DNA of 64,000 nt from NCBI RefSeq assembly GCF_029223485.1, contig NZ_JARHTP010000025.1, positions 1 through 64,000 of the forward strand, written 5' to 3'. Origin of the DNA: Streptomyces coacervatus. GTDB lineage: Bacteria; Actinomycetota; Actinomycetes; Streptomycetales; Streptomycetaceae. Made by a program: the position numbers and the translations under genes. Position 1 is the stretch's first letter. Every line of letters starts with the position of its first letter. Under the pieces are notes generated by a model. It searched no databases and was not told the origin of the DNA. It saw only the letters and a list, made by a program, of their open reading frames with translations. This document shows, piece by piece, positions 16,744 to 24,199 of the stretch.

Positions 16744-17063
16744 ACGCCGTGGCAGGCCAGGAGCGCGACCCGGGGCTGCAGCCGGAGCGGACCCGGCTCG
16801 CCTGGCGGCGTACGACGCTGGCGAGCACCGTCGTCGCCGTCCTCGCGGCGAAGACGGCGCTGCACGGCAGTGTCTCCGCGATCGGGATCATCGCCTGCGC
16901 CCTGTGCTGCGCCCTCTGGCTGGGCTTCCTCTTCGTCGCCCACCGCCGCATAAGCACCCTGGCGTCGTCCGACAGCCCTCTGGCGCTGGCCCCCCGGCAT
17001 GCCACGGCGGCGATCCTGTGCGCGGTGGCCATGGCGGTGTGCGGAGCGGCACTGGTGTTCTGA
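16740..17063 (+). CDS. DUF202 membrane protein, second of the pair
   Basis: 107 residues. It carries the shortened DUF202 pattern LQPERTRLAWRRTTLASTVV plus two further helices (GIIACALCCALWLGFLFV and AAILCAVAMAVCGAALVF). GTG at 16740 overlaps the preceding stop by four bases. No characterised function. Paired large and small DUF202 genes are common in Streptomyces. Confidence 0.85.
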   Translation: MNAVAGQERDPGLQPERTRLAWRRTTLASTVVAVLAAKTALHGSVSAIGIIACALCCALWLGFLFVAHRRISTLASSDSPLALAPRHATAAILCAVAMAVCGAALVF

Positions 17064-17095
17064 CCGGCAGACTCAGCAGACTCAGCGACCGGAGG

Positions 17096-18043
17096 CTAAC
17101 CGGCCGGCTCGACCTCCCACTCCACCGTCACCACGATCTTCCCCCGCGTCCGCCCCTCCTGGTTGAGCCGATGCGCGTCCGCCGCGCGCTCGAGCGGGAA
17201 CGTCTGCGACAGATGCACCGACACGACCCCTTCCTCCGCCAGCTCGGTCAGCCGCAGCAGGTCCTCGGCGTCCGGGCGCACCCAGTAGTAGCGGCCGCCG
17301 TAGCCGACGACGTCTCCGTCGGCGATCGACGCCAGGCGCCCCTCCGGGGCCAGCAGGTCGGCCGAGATCTTCAGGGCCTCGCCGCCGACGGTGTCGAACA
17401 CGGCGTCCACGCCCTCGGGAGCCAGCCCGCGCACCCGCTCGGCCAGCCCGTCGCCGTACTCCACGGGCTCGCAGCCCAGCCCGCGCACGAAGTCGTGGTT
17501 ACCCTCGCTCGCCGTGCCGATCACCCGCGCACCGAAATGCCGGGCGAGCTGCACGGCGACAGAGCCGACGCCACCCGCCGCCGCGTGCACCAGGACGGTC
17601 TCGCCGCGCTTGACCTGGAGCGCCTTGACGAGCACCTGGTAGGCGGTGAGCCCCACCAGGGGCAGCCCGGCCGCCTCCTCGAAGGAGAGGTTGCGCGGCT
17701 TGCGGGCGAGGGTGCGTACGGGGGCGGCGACGTACTCGGCGAAGGTGCCGCGGGAGAGGAAGTCCTCGCGCACATACCCGATGACCTCGTCCCCGGCGGT
17801 GAACTCCGTGACGGACACGCCCGGTTGCACCACGACGCCGGAGACGTCCCAGCCGGGCACCACCGGGAAGACGGCGTCGAGAATTCCGTCGAGGTGGCCC
17901 TCGCGGCACTTCCAGTCGACGGGATTGACGGCGGCCGCGCGGACCTTGACGAGTACCGCGTCGGGGCCGACCTTCGGGTCGGGCAGCTCGCCGTACTCGA
18001 GCACCTCGGGTCCGCCGTACCGTGCGTAGCTGATGCCTTTCAT
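17096..18043 (-). CDS. Zinc-independent quinone oxidoreductase-like protein (MDR family)
   Basis: 315 residues. MKGISYARYGGPEVLEYGEL start, AAVNPVDWKCREG substrate region, and NADPH-binding AAAGGVGSVAVQLA typical of quinone reductase/zeta-crystallin-type enzymes. It lacks the zinc cysteines of alcohol dehydrogenases. It probably reduces quinones or enones with NADPH. ATG 18043 is chosen because the family begins with MKGI/MKAI at this point; the same frame runs open far upstream, but as antisense to other genes. Divergent from the histidine-rich gene. Confidence 0.9.
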   Translation of the reverse strand: MKGISYARYGGPEVLEYGELPDPKVGPDAVLVKVRAAAVNPVDWKCREGHLDGILDAVFPVVPGWDVSGVVVQPGVSVTEFTAGDEVIGYVREDFLSRGTFAEYVAAPVRTLARKPRNLSFEEAAGLPLVGLTAYQVLVKALQVKRGETVLVHAAAGGVGSVAVQLARHFGARVIGTASEGNHDFVRGLGCEPVEYGDGLAERVRGLAPEGVDAVFDTVGGEALKISADLLAPEGRLASIADGDVVGYGGRYYWVRPDAEDLLRLTELAEEGVVSVHLSQTFPLERAADAHRLNQEGRTRGKIVVTVEWEVEPAG

Positions 18044-18156
18044 GGGTTCGACCCTCCGGCGTACCTGCACGCCACGCAAGCCGAATAGCCCGATATGCAC
18101 CCTTCGCGTGGCACCCTGTCCGACGTCATCACCCGCAATTCCCGAAGGTGAGCCCC

Positions 18157-18453
18157 ATGACCACCCTTCACCTGGAACACACCTCCCACGCCCACACCCA
18201 CGGCCCCGACTGCGGACACATGCAGGTGCAGCACGGGGATCATGTCGACTACGCACACGACGGACATCTGCACCGCGAGCACGGCGGCCACTGGGACGAG
18301 TGCGAGCCGGACGGGCATGCGCCCCACCAGGGCCACGACCACCGGCACGGCGAGGGCTGCGGACACGAGAGCGTCCTGCACGGCGACCACGTCGACTACC
18401 TGCACGACGGCCATCGACACGCCCCGCACGACGGCCACTGGGACGACCACTGA
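18157..18453 (+). CDS. Histidine-rich metal-binding protein with internal repeat
   Basis: 98 residues, more than a quarter of them histidine. Two near-identical blocks follow the pattern HGDHVDYxHDGHxHxxHxGHWD, at about residues 27-46 and 76-97. Two cysteines (DCGH, GCGH) each sit just before one block. No signal peptide or membrane helix, so it should be cytosolic. Such proteins bind Zn, Ni or Cu and act as stores or donors; no Zur-type operator is visible upstream. ATG 18157 has GAAGG upstream. A GTG three codons earlier is possible. Confidence 0.85.
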   Translation: MTTLHLEHTSHAHTHGPDCGHMQVQHGDHVDYAHDGHLHREHGGHWDECEPDGHAPHQGHDHRHGEGCGHESVLHGDHVDYLHDGHRHAPHDGHWDDH

Positions 18454-18587
18454 CCCGGCGCCGGCACCAGGCCCGACACCGAGGTCGCGTCGGCCGAAAA
18501 GCACAGCCCGACAGCTCCCTGCCGCACCCGGCGGGGAGCTGTCGGCCTATCGTGGCTCCGATCACGTTCACCCCACCCACTGGACGA

Positions 18588-18607
18588 CATACCGACCAGT
18601 CGGCATG
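18588..18607. promoter_or_regulatory. Candidate TetR operator ahead of the kinase/dehydrogenase genes
   Basis: CATACCGACCAGTCGGCATG matches 18 of 20 positions of the ideal palindrome CATACCGACCGGTCGGTATG. It lies 40 bases before the start of the APH-type kinase gene. A second site (17 of 20) lies ahead of the SDR gene at 24078-24097. Confidence 0.65.
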
Positions 18608-18646
18608 ATGGGACGAGTCCCGTTCACGCGCGCGTAAGGAGCACCG

Positions 18647-19669
18647 ATGAGCCCCGACCACCCGCCAGGCCTCGATCTCGACCGGCTGCGCGGCCTGCTC
18701 GACCAGGAGCGGCCCGGCCTGGTGCACGGCCCCCTGACCGGACGGCTGATCGAGGGCGGACGGTCGAACCTCACGTACGCGATCTCGGACGGCACCTCGA
18801 AGTGGGTCGTACGCCGGCCCCCGCTCGGCCATGTCCTGGCCACCGCGCACGACATGAAGCGCGAGCACCGGGTGATCAGCGCCCTGTACCCGACGAACGT
18901 CCCGGTGCCGCGCCCGGTGCTGCTCTGCGAGGACGAGCAGGTGCTCGGGTCGCCGTTCTACGTCATGGAGTTCGTGGAGGGCACGCCGTACCGCACGGCG
19001 GACCAGCTCGCCCCGCTCGGCCCGGAGCGCACCCGGGACGCAGTGCTGGCCCTGGTGGACACGCTGGTCGAGCTGCACGCGGTGGATCCTGCGTCGGTGG
19101 GCCTCGCGGACTTCGGCCGCCCCGAGGGCTTCCTGGACCGCCAACTGCGCCGCTGGGGCAAGCAGTTGGACGCCTCCCGCAACCGCGAGCTGGCCGGCAT
19201 CGACGAGCTGCACGCGACGCTCGGCCGTCACCTCCCCCAGTCGCCCGCGCCCGCCGTGGTGCACGGCGACTACCGCCTGGACAACGTCCTGATCGGTGAG
19301 GACGACAGGATCAAGGCGATCCTCGACTGGGAGATGTCGACCCTCGGCGACCCGCTCACCGATCTCGGCCTGCTGGTGATGTACAGCCTGCCGCTGGGCA
19401 TGGCGGACTCCCCGGTCTCCACGACCGCCGAGGCCCCCGGCCACCCCTCCCCCGCCGAGCTGATCGAGCGGTACGCCGCCCGCTCGGGGCGCGATGTCTC
19501 GTCCGTCTCCTGGTACACGGCGTTCGCCTGGTTCAAGCTCGCCGTGATCCTGGAGGGCATCCACTACCGCTACACGCTGGGCCAGACGGTCGGCCGCGGC
19601 TTCGACCGCATCGGCGACCTGGTGCCCGTCTTCATCGAGCACGGCCTGACCACTCTTCAGGAAGGCTGA
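18647..19669 (+). CDS. APH-type phosphotransferase, ACAD10/11 kinase-domain or LvaA-like
   Basis: 340 residues with a kinase-like fold. N-terminal LIEGGRSNLTYAISDGTSKW binds ATP, catalytic HGDYRLDN at residues 206-213 (Asp208 base), and metal-binding DWEMSTLGDPLTDLG. This subgroup matches the kinase half of eukaryotic ACAD10/ACAD11 and the LvaA kinase of the Pseudomonas levulinate operon, which phosphorylate the 4-hydroxyl of 4-hydroxyacyl-CoA. It is followed after six bases by an acyl-CoA dehydrogenase gene, the same pairing. AAGGAG at the correct distance supports ATG 18647. Confidence 0.85.
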   Translation: MSPDHPPGLDLDRLRGLLDQERPGLVHGPLTGRLIEGGRSNLTYAISDGTSKWVVRRPPLGHVLATAHDMKREHRVISALYPTNVPVPRPVLLCEDEQVLGSPFYVMEFVEGTPYRTADQLAPLGPERTRDAVLALVDTLVELHAVDPASVGLADFGRPEGFLDRQLRRWGKQLDASRNRELAGIDELHATLGRHLPQSPAPAVVHGDYRLDNVLIGEDDRIKAILDWEMSTLGDPLTDLGLLVMYSLPLGMADSPVSTTAEAPGHPSPAELIERYAARSGRDVSSVSWYTAFAWFKLAVILEGIHYRYTLGQTVGRGFDRIGDLVPVFIEHGLTTLQEG

Positions 19670-19675
19670 CAGACC

Positions 19676-20890
19676 ATGGACTTCGCGTTCGACGCGCGCA
19701 CCGAGGAACTGCGCGCCAAGCTGCTCGCCTTCATGGACGAGTACGTCTACCCGGCCGAGGCGGTGGCGGAGGAGCAGCGGGCCGCGCTGGCCTCTCCCTG
19801 GGACACCCCGGCCGTCGTGGAGGAGCTGAAGGCTGAGGCGCGCAGGCAGGGCCTGTGGAACCTCTTCCTCCCGGACGCCGAGCACGGCGCGGGACTGACC
19901 AACCTCCAGTACGCGCCGCTGGCCGAAATCACCGGCCGCAGCCCGCAGTTGGCGCCGACGGCGACGAACTGCGCGGCGCCGGACACCGGCAACATGGAGG
20001 TGCTCGCGCAGTTCGGCGACGAGCAGCAGAAGAAGCAATGGCTGGAGCCGCTGCTCGCGGGTGAGATCCGCTCGGCGTTCGCGATGACCGAGCCGGAGGT
20101 GGCCTCCTCCGACGCCACCAACATCACCACGCACATCGAGCGGGATGGCGACGAGTACGTCATCACCGGCCGCAAGTGGTACATCTCCGGGGCGATGAAC
20201 CCGGACTGCAAGATCTTCATCGTGATGGGCAAGACGGACCCGGACGGAGCGGACATCCGCCGCCAGCAGTCCATGGTCCTGGTTCCCCGCGACACCCCGG
20301 GCGTCACGGTCAAGCGCGCCATGCAGGTCTTCGGCTACGAGGACCACTACCACGGCGGCCACGCCGAGGTGATCTTCGACCACGCGCGCGTGCCGGTGAC
20401 GAATCTGATCGGCGAGGAGGGCGGCGGCTTCGCCATCGCCCAGGCCCGTCTGGGCCCCGGCCGTATCCACCACTGCATGCGGCTGATCGGCATGGCGGAG
20501 CGGGCGATCGAGCTGATGTGCCGCCGGGCCGTGTCCCGTCAGGCCTTCGGCAAGGCGCTGGCCCAGCAGGGCGTGGTGCACAACTGGATCGCCGACGCGC
20601 GCGTGACCGTCGAGCAGCTGCGCCTGCTGGTGCTGAAGACGGCCTGGCTGATGGACACGGTCGGCAACAAGGGCGCCCACGCGGAGATCCAGGCCATCAA
20701 GATCGCCACGCCCCGCGCGGTCGTCGACATCATCGACCGGGCGATCCAGCTGCACGGCGCGGGCGGTGTGAGCCAGGACTTCCCGCTGGCCGAGCTGTAC
20801 GCCGGGGCCCGGACCCTGATGATCGCGGACGGCCCCGACGAGGTGCACCAGCGGTCGCTGGCGCGACGGGAGCTGAAGAAGTACCTCTAA
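19676..20890 (+). CDS. Acyl-CoA dehydrogenase, ACAD10/11 or LvaC-like
   Basis: 404 residues with the full ACAD fold: N-terminal helices, flavin-contact FAMTEPEVASSDATNI, GRKWYISGAMNPDCKI, and C-terminal AIQLHGAGGVSQDFPLAE. The segment near the end reads MIADGPDEVHQRSLARREL, where typical short-chain enzymes have the catalytic Glu in EGT/EGP; Asp is found here, as in the ACAD11-like group. Paired with the kinase it would remove phosphate from a 4-phosphoacyl-CoA and yield an enoyl-CoA for beta-oxidation. This role is inferred from the pairing. Confidence 0.9.
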   Translation: MDFAFDARTEELRAKLLAFMDEYVYPAEAVAEEQRAALASPWDTPAVVEELKAEARRQGLWNLFLPDAEHGAGLTNLQYAPLAEITGRSPQLAPTATNCAAPDTGNMEVLAQFGDEQQKKQWLEPLLAGEIRSAFAMTEPEVASSDATNITTHIERDGDEYVITGRKWYISGAMNPDCKIFIVMGKTDPDGADIRRQQSMVLVPRDTPGVTVKRAMQVFGYEDHYHGGHAEVIFDHARVPVTNLIGEEGGGFAIAQARLGPGRIHHCMRLIGMAERAIELMCRRAVSRQAFGKALAQQGVVHNWIADARVTVEQLRLLVLKTAWLMDTVGNKGAHAEIQAIKIATPRAVVDIIDRAIQLHGAGGVSQDFPLAELYAGARTLMIADGPDEVHQRSLARRELKKYL

Positions 20891-20900
20891 GGCATGCGGT

Positions 20901-20931
20901 AAGGGGCGGTCGCCAATGGCGACCGCCCCTT
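20901..20931. terminator. Bidirectional hairpin terminator
   Basis: AAGGGGCGGTCGCC, AAT loop, GGCGACCGCCCCTT: a perfect 14-base stem between the convergent acyl-CoA dehydrogenase and TetR genes. Confidence 0.9.
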
Positions 20932-20947
20932 GCCCATGTTCGTGCCG

Positions 20948-21541
20948 TTACGGCCGCAGCGCCCGCAACAGCAGGTCGGCCAGATGGTCGGCGACCTCCT
21001 GGGGACTCATCGGCCCGTCCGGCCGGTACCAGGTCGACAGGTGATGGACCGACCCGAAGTGGTAGTCCACCACCAGGTCGGCCGGGGTCGCCTTGGAGAA
21101 CACCCCCGCCTCCTGCCCCTCCTCCACCAGCGCACGGAAGCGCTCGTGGTAGCGCCGGCGCTCGGCACGCACCTGCTTGTTCTTCTCCGGGCTCAGATGG
21201 TGCATCGAGCGGAAGAAGATCATCGCGTCGTCGAGGTTCTCGATCGTCGTGACGACGACATCGGCCGCCGCACCCCTGAGGCGCTTCTCGATCGGCTCGT
21301 CCGCGTCCGCGAACGCGTCCAGGCGCTCCTGCTGGAGGCGCAGCACCCGCGAGTACACCTCGTGCAGGAGGTCGTCCTTGGAGCCGAAGTAGTGGTACAG
21401 CGCCCCCTTGGTGACGCCGGCCGCCTCGACGATCTCCTGCACGGAGGTGCGGTCGTAGCCCTGCTCGGCGAAGAGCCGGGTGGCGGCGGCCAGCAGCCGC
21501 TGCGGGACGGGAGTACCGTCACCGTCCGTCGTCCTGGGCAC
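20948..21541 (-). CDS. TetR regulator of the hydroxy-acyl-CoA gene block
   Basis: 197 residues from GTG 21541 (an in-frame ATG at 21574 is the alternative). Helix-turn-helix in TSVQEIVEAAGVTKGALYHY, followed by FGSKDDLLHEVYSRVLRLQQ. The C-terminal helices resemble regulators of fatty-acid catabolism that sense acyl-CoA. It is the last gene of the SDR - acyl-CoA ligase - TetR unit, and both that unit and the convergent kinase unit have a CATACCGACC-type palindrome upstream. It is therefore the likely repressor of both. Confidence 0.85.
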   Translation of the reverse strand: MPRTTDGDGTPVPQRLLAAATRLFAEQGYDRTSVQEIVEAAGVTKGALYHYFGSKDDLLHEVYSRVLRLQQERLDAFADADEPIEKRLRGAAADVVVTTIENLDDAMIFFRSMHHLSPEKNKQVRAERRRYHERFRALVEEGQEAGVFSKATPADLVVDYHFGSVHHLSTWYRPDGPMSPQEVADHLADLLLRALRP

Positions 21542-21605
21542 TGTGCCGCCACCTGCCTTCCGGGCTCTCTGCATGCTTCTGTTCGCTGTTCGTTGCTGTT
21601 CGTTG

Positions 21606-23273
21606 CTATTCGCTGTCCTGCGGCCGGGAACGAAGCTCCCGACGGAGGATCTTCCCACTCGCCGTCTTCGGCAAGTCGGGCAGGATCTCCACCTGCCGCG
21701 GGTACTTGTAGGCGGCCAGTCTCTCCTTGCAGTACATCGCGAGTTCACCCGGGTCCATGTCGGCGCCCGGACGGAGGCTGATGTACGCCTTGACGGTCTC
21801 CCCGCGATACCCGTCGGGCACCCCGACGACGGCCGCCTCGCGGACCGCGGGATGCGTGTACAGGACGTCCTCGACCTCGCGCGGCCACACCTTGAAGCCG
21901 GACGCGTTGATCATGTCCTTCTTGCGGTCGACGACGTAGAGCCAGCCCTGCTCGTCCATGAACCCGATGTCGCCGGTGCGCAACTCGCCGTCCGGGAAGG
22001 TCTCCGCGGTCGCGTCCGGGCGCCGCCAGTAGCCGGGCACGACCTGCGGCCCGCGGACGACGATCTCGCCCTGCTCGCCGAAGGGCACCTCGGCACCCTG
22101 GTCGTCGACGATGCGGACGATCGCGTCCCGGACCGGCAGCCCGACGGCCAGCGTCCCGGAGGCCGGGTCCACGGGTGCTTCGAGGTTGGGGGGCACGGAG
22201 GCGCAGGGCGCGCTGCACTCGGTCAGGCCGTAGCCGTTGCGGATGTACGGCCCGAAGTCGGCCCGGAACTTCTCCACCAGTGCGGGCGGCAGCGGCGCCC
22301 CGCCGGAGTAGATCATCTCGAACGAGGAGAAGTGCTCGCGGGTGACGGCCGGATGCGCGGCCAGCGCCATGAAGGCGGTCGAGGGGCCGACGGTGTAGTG
22401 CGGCTGGTGCTCGGCGAACGCGTCGAGGACGACACCCGCCTCGAAGCGGTAGGCGAGGACGAGCGTGCCCCCGTCGTTCAGACACCCGACGAGCTGGCAC
22501 ACCATGCCGGTGATGTGGAACAGCGGCGCCATGGCGAAGTAGACGGGCGCCTCGGGCAGTGCGAGTCCGACGCGCTGCTGCTCGGCGTTGTGCATGATGT
22601 TGCCGTGCGTGTTGGTGGCGCCCTTGGGGGTGCCGCTGGTGCCCGAGGTGTAGCTGATCAGCGCGATGTCGGACGGGGTGAGCTCCCGCTCCTCCGGGGC
22701 CTTGTAGCCGGCCCGGGCCACGGTCGCCAGATCGGCGGCGTCCGCGGCCTGCGGCAGCCGCTCGAAGCTCAGCACACGCGCGTCCCCACGCGTTTGGAAG
22801 TCCAACTCGCACCCGGTGAGCACGATCCGCACGGGCGATTCGGCGGCCGTCTCCCGCAGATACGACTCCCAGGCCCGGTCGGAGCAGATCAGCGCCGCCA
22901 CCTCACCGTCCCGCAGGACGTGACCGACCTCCCCCGACTTGTACATGGGGTTGACCGGCACGACGGTCGCGCCCGCCTTCCACGCACCCAGCAGGGCGAG
23001 CACGAAGAGCGGCGAGTTCTGCAGCAGGATCGCCACGCGGTCCCCGCGCTCCAGGCCGCGCCCCGCGAGGTGCCCGGCGACGGAGTCGCTGAGCTCGTCC
23101 AGCTCGCGATAGGTGATCCGCCCGTCGAAGTAGGCGAGGGCCGTGCGGTCCGGGCTGTCGGCCACCACCGCGCGCAGGGCGTGCACCAGGGAGTCGGCGG
23201 GTTCGATCGGACCGAGCCGGGCCTCGTCGAGCAGGGCCAGCCAGGGCTGGGCGGCGTAGCGGGAGTCGGTCAC
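21606..23273 (-). CDS. Acyl-CoA synthetase (AMP-forming)
   Basis: 555 residues. ANL-superfamily motifs: YTSGTSGTPKGA (phosphate loop), YGLTECSA, GELRTGDIGFMDEQGW and C-terminal PKTASGKILRREL with the catalytic lysine. It resembles the medium/long-chain fatty-acid CoA ligases (FadD-like). GTG 23273 overlaps the SDR stop as GTGA and has GGGAGGAG upstream, which decides the start. In this block it would activate a hydroxy- or keto-acid before the kinase/dehydrogenase steps, like LvaE in Pseudomonas; this is inference. Confidence 0.9.
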   Translation of the reverse strand: MTDSRYAAQPWLALLDEARLGPIEPADSLVHALRAVVADSPDRTALAYFDGRITYRELDELSDSVAGHLAGRGLERGDRVAILLQNSPLFVLALLGAWKAGATVVPVNPMYKSGEVGHVLRDGEVAALICSDRAWESYLRETAAESPVRIVLTGCELDFQTRGDARVLSFERLPQAADAADLATVARAGYKAPEERELTPSDIALISYTSGTSGTPKGATNTHGNIMHNAEQQRVGLALPEAPVYFAMAPLFHITGMVCQLVGCLNDGGTLVLAYRFEAGVVLDAFAEHQPHYTVGPSTAFMALAAHPAVTREHFSSFEMIYSGGAPLPPALVEKFRADFGPYIRNGYGLTECSAPCASVPPNLEAPVDPASGTLAVGLPVRDAIVRIVDDQGAEVPFGEQGEIVVRGPQVVPGYWRRPDATAETFPDGELRTGDIGFMDEQGWLYVVDRKKDMINASGFKVWPREVEDVLYTHPAVREAAVVGVPDGYRGETVKAYISLRPGADMDPGELAMYCKERLAAYKYPRQVEILPDLPKTASGKILRRELRSRPQDSE

Positions 23274-24043
23274 CGGGTCTCCTCCCACTTCTGCTGGAGG
23301 CGGTTCATGTTCGCCAGCCAGTGGTCGGGGTCAGTGGCCCGGAGCTGGTAGTACTTGGCGGCCTCGGGGTGCGGAAGGATCAGGAAGCGGTCCTCCTCGA
23401 TCCCCTTGAACAGGGCGTCCGCGACATCAGAAGGTTCGATCGCGGTCGGCCGCAGCACGAGGTCACCGGCGCTGCCGCTGGCGGTCAGCATGTCGGTACG
23501 AACACCCTGCGGACAGATGGCATGCACCTTGAGCCCACGGTGGCGATAGGTCAACGACAGCCACTCGGCGAAGGCGTACGCACCATGCTTGGTCACGCTG
23601 TACGAGGGCGCCCCGATCATGGTCAGCAGCCCGGCGGCGGAAACGGTCGACACGAAGCGCCCACTCCCCCGCTCCAACCACTCAGGCAGCAGCTCATGGG
23701 CGGCACGGACATGGGCCATCAGGTTGACATCCCAGGAGACGGCCCAGGACTTCTCGTCGAGCGGCCGCCCCGGACCCGCGTCCTCGAAGGCGACACCCGC
23801 GTTGGCGCAGTACACGTCGATGGTCCCGCCGAGCGCGTCCCGGGCGTCGGCGACGATCGCGGAAGCATCCCCGGGAACCGCGATCCCCCCGATCTCCTCG
23901 GCCACAGCCTCGGCCCGCCCCGCATCGAGATCATTCACAACGACCCGGGCCCCCTCGGCGGCAAACCGCCGCGCAAGAGCGGCCCCGATCCCACCCCCGG
24001 CCCCCGTGACGACGACACCAGCTTCTTGAACGGCTCCCACCAT
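23270..24043 (-). CDS. Short-chain dehydrogenase of the acyl-CoA gene block
   Basis: 257 residues. TGAGGGIG cofactor motif near residue 13, CANAG in place of the usual NNAG, Ser-Tyr-Lys triad in SVTKHGAYAFAEW with the Tyr just before. The C-terminus (RFLILPHPEAAKYYQLRATD) fits SDRs that work next to fatty-acid genes. It could reduce a keto-acyl-CoA, like LvaD. ATG 24043 has GAAGGAG six bases upstream. The frame upstream of this is not protein-like. First gene of its unit, 35 bases downstream of a palindromic operator. Confidence 0.9.
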   Translation of the reverse strand: MVGAVQEAGVVVTGAGGGIGAALARRFAAEGARVVVNDLDAGRAEAVAEEIGGIAVPGDASAIVADARDALGGTIDVYCANAGVAFEDAGPGRPLDEKSWAVSWDVNLMAHVRAAHELLPEWLERGSGRFVSTVSAAGLLTMIGAPSYSVTKHGAYAFAEWLSLTYRHRGLKVHAICPQGVRTDMLTASGSAGDLVLRPTAIEPSDVADALFKGIEEDRFLILPHPEAAKYYQLRATDPDHWLANMNRLQQKWEETR

Positions 24044-24077
24044 CGGTCTCCTTCGACTGCGGCTCCGGCTGTCACGC

Positions 24078-24097
24078 CAGACTAACCGGTCGGTATG
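24078..24097. promoter_or_regulatory. Candidate TetR operator ahead of the SDR/ligase/TetR genes
   Basis: Read on the plus strand CAGACTAACCGGTCGGTATG, it matches 17 of 20 positions of CATACCGACCGGTCGGTATG, the ideal palindrome deduced from the site at 18588. It lies 35 bases upstream of the SDR start. Confidence 0.6.
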
Positions 24098-24120
24098 TAA
24101 CAGCAAAGGGGTGCCGGCAG

Positions 24121-24165
24121 TGCCCGTGAGGGGCGCGGGGAACTGCGCGAGCAACCACAGACAAC
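24121..24165 (+). repeat. Dispersed hairpin repeat, copy 3
   Basis: Contains GGGGCGCGGGGAACTGCGCG followed by AGCAACCACA. The upstream hairpin arm is degenerate. It lies between the SDR operator and the NamZ-like gene. Confidence 0.8.
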
Positions 24166-24199
24166 GGAAAGCTTCCACACACCCTGCGGGAGCAATACC

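Noticed and set aside
18040..18156. Zur box ahead of the histidine-rich gene
   Set aside because: No TGAAAATCATTTTCA-like palindrome is present in the 113 bases between the divergent genes.
17096..20848. Minus-strand open frame of 1250 codons that includes the quinone oxidoreductase
   Set aside because: Only the last 315 codons are protein-like; the rest is antisense to the kinase and acyl-CoA dehydrogenase genes. The oxidoreductase starts at the family-typical ATG 18043.
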